Shown: one piece after another, positions 43,809 through 48,518 of the stretch
How the letters are laid out: each line of letters opens with the position of its first letter
How positions within the stretch are numbered: position 1 is the first letter of the stretch
Source of the DNA: Corynebacterium mendelii
Lineage (GTDB): Bacteria; Actinomycetota; Actinomycetes; Mycobacteriales; Mycobacteriaceae
DNA length: 48,518 nucleotides
NCBI RefSeq assembly: GCF_017307055.1
Contig: NZ_JAFLEQ010000012.1
Span: 391-48,908, forward strand
Reading direction: 5' to 3'
The notes under the pieces: model-generated
What the model saw: only the letters and a program-made list of their open reading frames with translations
Database searches by the model: none
Told to the model about the DNA's origin: nothing
Made by a program: the position numbers and the translations under genes

Positions 43809-45113
43809 ATGGATGCTGACGTCGTTGTTGTTGGTGCCGGGGCCGCCGGTGTGGCTGCCGCCATCCACTTGGCCCAGGCCGGCCGGGAAGTGCTCGTGCT
43901 GGAGGCCGCCGATCATGCCGGTGGCCGCGCCCACACCCGCACCATTGACGGTTTTCTGCTGGATGAGGGGTTCCACACCTTCAATCCGGTGTACCCGGAA
44001 AACGCGATGATGCTCGATATCCCGGCCCTGGATCTGCATCCCCTGGCCCCCGGGCTGGCGGTCAAAGACCAGCCGGAAGCACCGTTGGCGCTGTTCGCCA
44101 AACCGGGGTTCAATCCCCTGGTCACCGCCTCCACCCTGGTCACCGCCGCGCGGCAGGGAATGTTCAGCCTGGATACCGCCCGCGGCGCCCTGCGGTGGAT
44201 GCTTCCGGCGATCAACACCCGCTCCGCCTATCCCTTTCCCGGTGATGAACCGGATATGCCGCTGAGCGAGTCGTTGGACCGGGCCGGTTTCCCGGAGTCG
44301 TCGAAACAGCTGCTCATCATGTTTTTCGCCGGGGTGCTGGGCGAGGACAAGGGGGAAAGCTCGGCGACGTACGCCAAATGCATGCTCAAGGCTTTCACCG
44401 CCGGGCAGCCGTCGCTGCCGGTGCGCGGTATCGGCATGATTGCCGAACAGCTGGTCCACCGGGCGCAGCAGCTCGGGGTGCGGTTTTGTTTCTCCACCGC
44501 TGTGGCCGGGGTGGATGAATCCCGCGCCGACCGGCCGGTGGTTGCCGTCGTCGACGGTGACAGTATTACCGCCAACCATGTGGTCATCGCCACTGACGCC
44601 GTTACCGCCGCCGACACTTTCGGCAGCACAGCCCCGGCGATGCGGGGACTGTCGACGTGGTGGTACGCCGCCGATGAGCCGCCGGAAGGCAAACATTTGA
44701 CCATGGATCCGCATGCCCGCGGGCCACTTGTCAATACGGTGGTAATGAGCAACACCAACCCGAATCTGGCGCCGGTGGGAAAGCATCTGGTGCAGGCCTC
44801 GGCGATCATCAAAAACCACCGGGCACTGACCGACCGGGAAGCCCTGGACCACATGAGTTTCATCTGGGGCATGGATCCGGGCCACTTTGAGCTGATTGTC
44901 CGCGACGATATTGTCCGGGCGCTGCCCACCCAGCTGCCCGGCCGTGAGCCACGCGCCCCGCAGACGCTGCGCAATGTGGTGTTCGCCGGTGACTGGTGCC
45001 ATTCAGCCACCCTCAACGGGGCGCTGGTGTCCGGGCGGCTGGCCGCCGGGGCGGTGCTGAGGGCCAACAACCGTTCCACCATGGATGCCACCACCCCGCC
45101 CAAAAAGAGCTGA
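43809..45113 (+). CDS. FAD-dependent oxidoreductase (amine oxidase / phytoene desaturase-like), paralogue 1
   Basis: 434 aa. The N-terminal Rossmann motif DVVVVGAGAAGVAAAIHLAQAGREVLVLEAADHAGGRAHT binds FAD, with the GGR-H/A turn typical of amine oxidase, protoporphyrinogen oxidase and carotenoid desaturase relatives. The C-terminal VVFAGDWCHSATLNGALVSGRLAA closes the FAD site. No membrane segment or signal is present. The substrate is unknown. The next gene is a clear paralogue with the same landmarks, suggesting tandem duplication. AGGAG lies 13 nt upstream of the ATG, longer than usual spacing. Confidence 0.85.
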   Translation: MDADVVVVGAGAAGVAAAIHLAQAGREVLVLEAADHAGGRAHTRTIDGFLLDEGFHTFNPVYPENAMMLDIPALDLHPLAPGLAVKDQPEAPLALFAKPGFNPLVTASTLVTAARQGMFSLDTARGALRWMLPAINTRSAYPFPGDEPDMPLSESLDRAGFPESSKQLLIMFFAGVLGEDKGESSATYAKCMLKAFTAGQPSLPVRGIGMIAEQLVHRAQQLGVRFCFSTAVAGVDESRADRPVVAVVDGDSITANHVVIATDAVTAADTFGSTAPAMRGLSTWWYAADEPPEGKHLTMDPHARGPLVNTVVMSNTNPNLAPVGKHLVQASAIIKNHRALTDREALDHMSFIWGMDPGHFELIVRDDIVRALPTQLPGREPRAPQTLRNVVFAGDWCHSATLNGALVSGRLAAGAVLRANNRSTMDATTPPKKS

Positions 45114-45144
45114 AGGGTGGAAAAAACGGGCCGGTTCCCCCGGT

Positions 45145-45276
45145 GAACATGCTTCCGCCCGCCCGGCGGGGTGGGATAGACTGTCCCCGCGAACTCCCGT
45201 TGCACCGGGGCTGTCCCGGCGCCGGGCCCCGGGTGGGGCTGACCCCTATTTTTTGCGAGGAGCTGATCCACACGCC
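45145..45276 (+). promoter_or_regulatory. Possible promoter and leader of the second FAD gene
   Basis: A rightward TAGACT box at 45177-45182 lies about 95 nt before the start. A short GC-rich hairpin (GGGG-CTGA-CCCC followed by TATTTTTT, about 45235-45254) sits just ahead of AGGAG, resembling a leader terminator. Its regulatory role is speculative. Confidence 0.35.
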
Positions 45277-46566
45277 ATGGAGGCAGACGTCATCATCATC
45301 GGTGCCGGTGCGGCCGGGCTGCGGGCGGCCGGCATTCTGGCGGCTGACGGGCTGTCGGTGACCGTGGTCGAAAAGGACCCGCAGATCGGCGGGCGGCAGA
45401 AAACCCGCCTGATCGACGGCTTCGTCGTCGACGAGGGCTTCCATGTGTTCAACCCGCAGTACCCGGAGGCGGAGAAAGCGCTCGACTATGCTGCCCTGGA
45501 TTTGCACTACTACGACACCGGTGCCTGTTTCCGGGTGCCGGGCAAAAAACAGGGTCAGCCACCGCGGCTGGTGTCACTGGCCTCCCCGCTGCACCATCCG
45601 CAGCGGTTGACCAGCCTGTTTTCCTCCGGGTTGGTCGATCCCCCGTCGGTGGCCGCCTGCATCAAATGGTTCGACCCGCAGTTGGCGAGTACCCGCACCT
45701 ACAGTTTCCCCACCGGCAACCCGGACTGCACCCTGGAAGAAGGCCTGGACAAAGCCGGCCTGACCGGGCCGATGCGCCGGGTGTTCGACACGTTTTTCTC
45801 CGCCCTGTTCACCGACTGGTCGGCACAGACCTCCAACGAGTTCGCCCGGGTGATGGGCTGGCTGTTTCTGGCCGGCCGGGCCGCGATTCCCGGCCGCGGT
45901 ATCGCCGCGATTCCCGCCTACCTGGCCTGTCAGGCGACATCCGCCGGGGCGCAGGTGCTCACCGGAACCGAAGTCGTGGCCGTCAACCGGGATGAGACAA
46001 CACCGTCGGTCACCCTGGCCGACGGGCGCACCATGACCGCAAAAGTGGTGGTTGTCGCCTGTGACCCGGATGGGGCGGCAGGGCTTATGGGCACCACGCC
46101 GGTACCCATGAACGGTTTGAGCACCTGGTGGTTTGCCGTTGACGGCCAGCCGCACCCGTCGAAGCAGCCGATGATCGATACCACCCGCTCCGGGCCGTTG
46201 TCCTCGACGGTGGTCATGTCCAACATCAACCCGGCATTGGCCCCGCCCGGCACATCACTGATCCAGGCCACCGCGGCCTGGGGGCGCAGCACCGATCCGG
46301 CGGAGGTGGCAGAACACGAGGTGCGCCGCCACGTGGCCGATATTCTCGGGGTCGACACCCGCGGCTGGGATCTTCTGGCCCGCGATGATCTCCCCCACGC
46401 CCTGGTGTTCCAGCAGCCCGGCCGACCGGCCCGCACCCCGACCGTCGACGGCGGGGTGAGTGTCTGCGGCGACTGGTGCCATTCGGCCAGTTTCAACGGT
46501 GCGCTGCTGTCGGCCGAACAAACCGCGGCGGCGGTGGTCGACCACATTTTCGGGCGGGCGCGCTAG
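45277..46566 (+). CDS. FAD-dependent oxidoreductase (amine oxidase / phytoene desaturase-like), paralogue 2
   Basis: 429 aa. FAD motif DVIIIGAGAAGLRAAGILAADGLSVTVVEKDPQIGGRQKT, then LIDGFVVDEGFHVFNPQYPEA, and C-terminal VSVCGDWCHSASFNGALLSAEQTAAAV. It aligns along its length with the preceding protein (shared LSTWWxA, VVMSNxNPxLAPxG and GDWCHSAxxNGAL blocks), so the two arose by duplication but have clearly diverged. AGGAG lies 14 nt before the ATG, the same wide spacing as in the first copy. The substrate is unknown; lipid, carotenoid or quinone-type oxidation are family possibilities. Confidence 0.85.
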   Translation: MEADVIIIGAGAAGLRAAGILAADGLSVTVVEKDPQIGGRQKTRLIDGFVVDEGFHVFNPQYPEAEKALDYAALDLHYYDTGACFRVPGKKQGQPPRLVSLASPLHHPQRLTSLFSSGLVDPPSVAACIKWFDPQLASTRTYSFPTGNPDCTLEEGLDKAGLTGPMRRVFDTFFSALFTDWSAQTSNEFARVMGWLFLAGRAAIPGRGIAAIPAYLACQATSAGAQVLTGTEVVAVNRDETTPSVTLADGRTMTAKVVVVACDPDGAAGLMGTTPVPMNGLSTWWFAVDGQPHPSKQPMIDTTRSGPLSSTVVMSNINPALAPPGTSLIQATAAWGRSTDPAEVAEHEVRRHVADILGVDTRGWDLLARDDLPHALVFQQPGRPARTPTVDGGVSVCGDWCHSASFNGALLSAEQTAAAVVDHIFGRAR

Positions 46567-46590
46567 CGCCCGGCGTGCCCGGACCGCACC

Positions 46591-47055
46591 CTAGCGGGGC
46601 CCGGTTGTTTCCAGCTCGTCGAGCAGCCGGGCGATCTCCTGGTCGGTGATGATGATTTTGGCCTGTTTTTCCTCCGCGATACGCACCGCCAGGGTGAACA
46701 CCATCTCCAGGGCATTGCGGGTGGAGGGTGAATACAGTGCCGCCTGGCCGGTGACCTCATCGGTGGTGATCAGCCGGGCCACCGCAGCAAGCTGCAGCAG
46801 CGCATCGGCCAGGCCGTCAAAATGAGCTTCATGGCTGACCCGGGCGGCGGTTGCCGCCGCATCCGCGGCTGCGGCCGGAAGGGGGCTGTCGGCCAGGCAG
46901 TCGGGCGGGAAAGGCGGCCAGTGCCCTTCCGGATCATTGGGGTCGAATACCTGCGGATCACGGGGGGCGATATGCTGCCTGACGAACGCCACCAACCACT
47001 CCGTGACAGTCTTGTCGCGAGCCACCATAGCTGCCCCATCTCCTTCATTGGTCAT
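46591..47055 (-). CDS. Protein of unknown function (154 aa)
   Basis: A soluble, mainly helical and acidic protein: VTEWLVAFVRQHIAP, a Pro-rich middle (PEGHWPPFPPDCL), an Ala-rich helix, and a C-terminal EMVFTLAVRIAEEKQAKIIITDQEIARLLDELET. No domain recognised. Start ATG 47055 has GGGGAG 9 nt upstream; ATG 47028, with AAGGAG 11 nt upstream, is an alternative. It lies tail to tail with the second FAD gene, 24 bp between the stops. Confidence 0.65.
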   Translation of the reverse strand: MTNEGDGAAMVARDKTVTEWLVAFVRQHIAPRDPQVFDPNDPEGHWPPFPPDCLADSPLPAAAADAAATAARVSHEAHFDGLADALLQLAAVARLITTDEVTGQAALYSPSTRNALEMVFTLAVRIAEEKQAKIIITDQEIARLLDELETTGPR

Positions 47056-47204
47056 TCCCGTTTTCTCCCCGGCCCGCCGGTGCCTGCGGCACCGGTCGGC
47101 CACGCCGGGACTCTCCGGAGTCTATCAGTTGCCGTTAAGCCAGTTTTCACATCATACCAATGGGGTGGGCCGGCCGGGCGCGGGCGGCCCCGGCCACCAT
47201 CCTG

Positions 47205-48014
47205 TCACCGCTGGCAGGCGGGGCAGTAAAACAGGTTCCTGCCTTTGACGCTTGTGACCGCCACCGGTGTGCCGCACACCAGACAGGGCTGGCCGGCCCG
47301 CCGGTAGACATACACCTCACCGCCGTGGGCATCCTCCCGCGGCGGGCGGCCCATCGCCTCCGGGGTGTGGTCGGGGCGGACAGTGTCAATCCGACCCACC
47401 GCCACCCCATCGGCCATCAGGGACACCAGATCATCCCAGATGGCGTCGAATTCACGGCGCCTGATCTGTGTGCCCGGCCGCGACGGCCGGATCCCGTGGC
47501 GGAAGAGCACTTCCGCCCGGTAGATGTTGCCCACCCCGGCAAACAGCGCCTGGTCCAGCAGCAAATCCCCGATCGCGCGGGAAGATGCCGCCACTTTTTT
47601 CCACACCGGTTCCGGATCGGCATCGGCGCGCAGTGGATCGGCCCCCAGTTTCGCCACCGCGGCCGCCTGCTCTTCCCCGGTGATCAGCCGGCACCACTGG
47701 GGGCCGGTCAGATCGGCGGCCTGCCGGTCATCGGCGATCCGCAGACGAACATGACCGACCGGATCGGCCAGCGGCCTGACACGCAGTTTGCCGATCAGCC
47801 CCAGATGAATGTGGATGATGTGGTCCGGGATATCCGAGTCGAAGTCGATGAACAGATGCTTGCCCCACGCTGATGCCCCGGCCAGCACTGCACCGTCCAC
47901 CCGGGCAGCCTCGGCGGCGAAACGCCCCTGCGGCGAGGACACCGCGGGAACCTTCCCGCCGAATTGACTGGTGATCTGGGTGGCGAGCCTGTGGATGACG
48001 TGACCTTCGGGCAT
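47205..48014 (-). CDS. Fpg/Nei-family DNA glycosylase (Nei2-type endonuclease VIII)
   Basis: 269 aa. It removes oxidised bases and cuts the abasic site. The mature N-terminus MPEGHVIHRLA gives the catalytic Pro2 and Glu3; the PEGH sequence is characteristic of actinobacterial Nei2 rather than Fpg (PELPE). The helix-two-turn-helix LLLDQALFAGVGNIYRAEVLF and a C-terminal zinc finger CLVC...YCPAC with the DNA-contacting GRNLFY are intact. A TAGACT -10 box (48028-48023) lies 8 nt before the ATG with no ribosome site, so it is probably leaderless. Confidence 0.92.
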   Translation of the reverse strand: MPEGHVIHRLATQITSQFGGKVPAVSSPQGRFAAEAARVDGAVLAGASAWGKHLFIDFDSDIPDHIIHIHLGLIGKLRVRPLADPVGHVRLRIADDRQAADLTGPQWCRLITGEEQAAAVAKLGADPLRADADPEPVWKKVAASSRAIGDLLLDQALFAGVGNIYRAEVLFRHGIRPSRPGTQIRRREFDAIWDDLVSLMADGVAVGRIDTVRPDHTPEAMGRPPREDAHGGEVYVYRRAGQPCLVCGTPVAVTSVKGRNLFYCPACQR

Positions 48015-48249
48015 GGTTGCCAAGTCTACGAGCCGCCCGCGCCGCACCGGTAACGGTGGGTGGTGCCCCACCGCCGGCGCAGGCGATCAAACACAGAAGC
48101 GACAAAAAGGGAAGGAGGTCTCGGAGGGTGGGCATACAGTTGACATCAACAACCATCAATCCCCGCCCGGCAGACACCGGGCAGCCGGCAAACGCGCCAT
48201 CTGTTGCCGTGCGCCGGAACAACAAGACAATCAGGGAGAAAGAACCACA

Positions 48250-48492
48250 ATGAGCAGCAACACCAGAACCCCTTACGCCCTTGTCGACAGCCTCGGTGAG
48301 TTCGAGGATGCCCTGGCATTGGTCAACGCCATCCGGGTCAGCAGCGGACTCCCGGAATTCGCCGAGGACAGGATCCCCGAGTTGCGGGCCGAATGGGAGT
48401 ATGAGGAGCAGCGGGCGCGCCAACTCTGTGAAGAAGACGCCCGCGCAAAGGCGGAAAAGGAACAACACTCCGCCACAGATGGCACCGCCTGA
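48250..48492 (+). CDS. Short acidic protein of unknown function (80 aa)
   Basis: Charged, helical, without membrane segments: LVDSLGEFEDALALVNAIRVSSGL, then AEDRIPELRAEWEYEEQRARQLCEEDARAKAEKEQ, a likely coiled coil. ATG 48250 has GGAG about 11 nt upstream and follows a roughly 230-bp gap from the divergent nei2-type gene. No family recognised. The frame is complete within the window. Confidence 0.6.
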   Translation: MSSNTRTPYALVDSLGEFEDALALVNAIRVSSGLPEFAEDRIPELRAEWEYEEQRARQLCEEDARAKAEKEQHSATDGTA

Positions 48493-48518
48493 CCATGGTC
48501 CGCCGTCACCGGCGGTGG

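Overview
The window looks like chromosome of a high-GC, mycolic-acid-type actinobacterium, most likely Corynebacterium or a close relative. The reasons are the many perfect parS sites beside the trp operon, a GTP-type PEP carboxykinase, an MmpL-type transporter, a CmtR-type sensor, extended -10 boxes placed 6-8 nt before start codons (leaderless mRNAs), and a gene set (leuS, trp) recalled as lying near the origin in C. glutamicum. No tRNA, rRNA, CRISPR array or insertion sequence was seen.

Layout. 1-2350: 5' part of a large secreted surface protein (minus strand, cut by the window edge). 2351-3469: intergenic. 3470-7131: a small unknown protein, a bile-acid:sodium-symporter-like carrier, and a divergent MMPL transporter. 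7180-11272: about 4.1 kb with no convincing gene, holding nine perfect copies of the ParB-binding palindrome TGTTTCACGTGAAACA. A tenth lies at 3854 and two more lie inside the trp operon (13491, 13525), so there are twelve in 9.7 kb. 11315-18643: trp operon on the minus strand (trpL leader and attenuator, trpE, an in-frame trpG-trpD fusion, trpCF, trpB, trpA). 19346-21220: pck, with very strong codon bias. 21649-31711: a seven-gene minus-strand operon with a putative DtxR-type iron box upstream. It encodes a siderophore-type ABC importer (lipoprotein, two FecCD permeases, FepC-like ATPase) together with three secreted, C-terminally membrane-anchored proteins: a beta-propeller protein and two Ig-like proteins. 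31980-34737: a CmtR-like metal sensor and a CtpG-like P1B ATPase with a Cys/Asp-rich N-terminus. 34861-39910: TM2-domain protein, SdpI-family protein, dicarboxylate/amino-acid:cation symporter, secreted SxxK-type hydrolase-like protein, and one unknown protein. 40778-48492: leuS, two tandem paralogous FAD oxidoreductases, an unknown protein, a Nei2-type DNA glycosylase, and a short unknown protein.

How it fits together. The parS cluster is probably the chromosome's partition centromere, loading ParB/SMC near the origin, and it reaches into the trp operon. The trp operon carries a classical Trp-codon leader and attenuator. The 10-kb iron-type operon combines import across the membrane with three cell-envelope proteins that could capture or relay the ligand. 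It is the best candidate here for a poorly described system, by analogy with (but not homologous in sequence to) the HtaA heme-relay proteins of corynebacteria.

Limits: family names come from reading motifs by eye. No alignment, folding or search was run.
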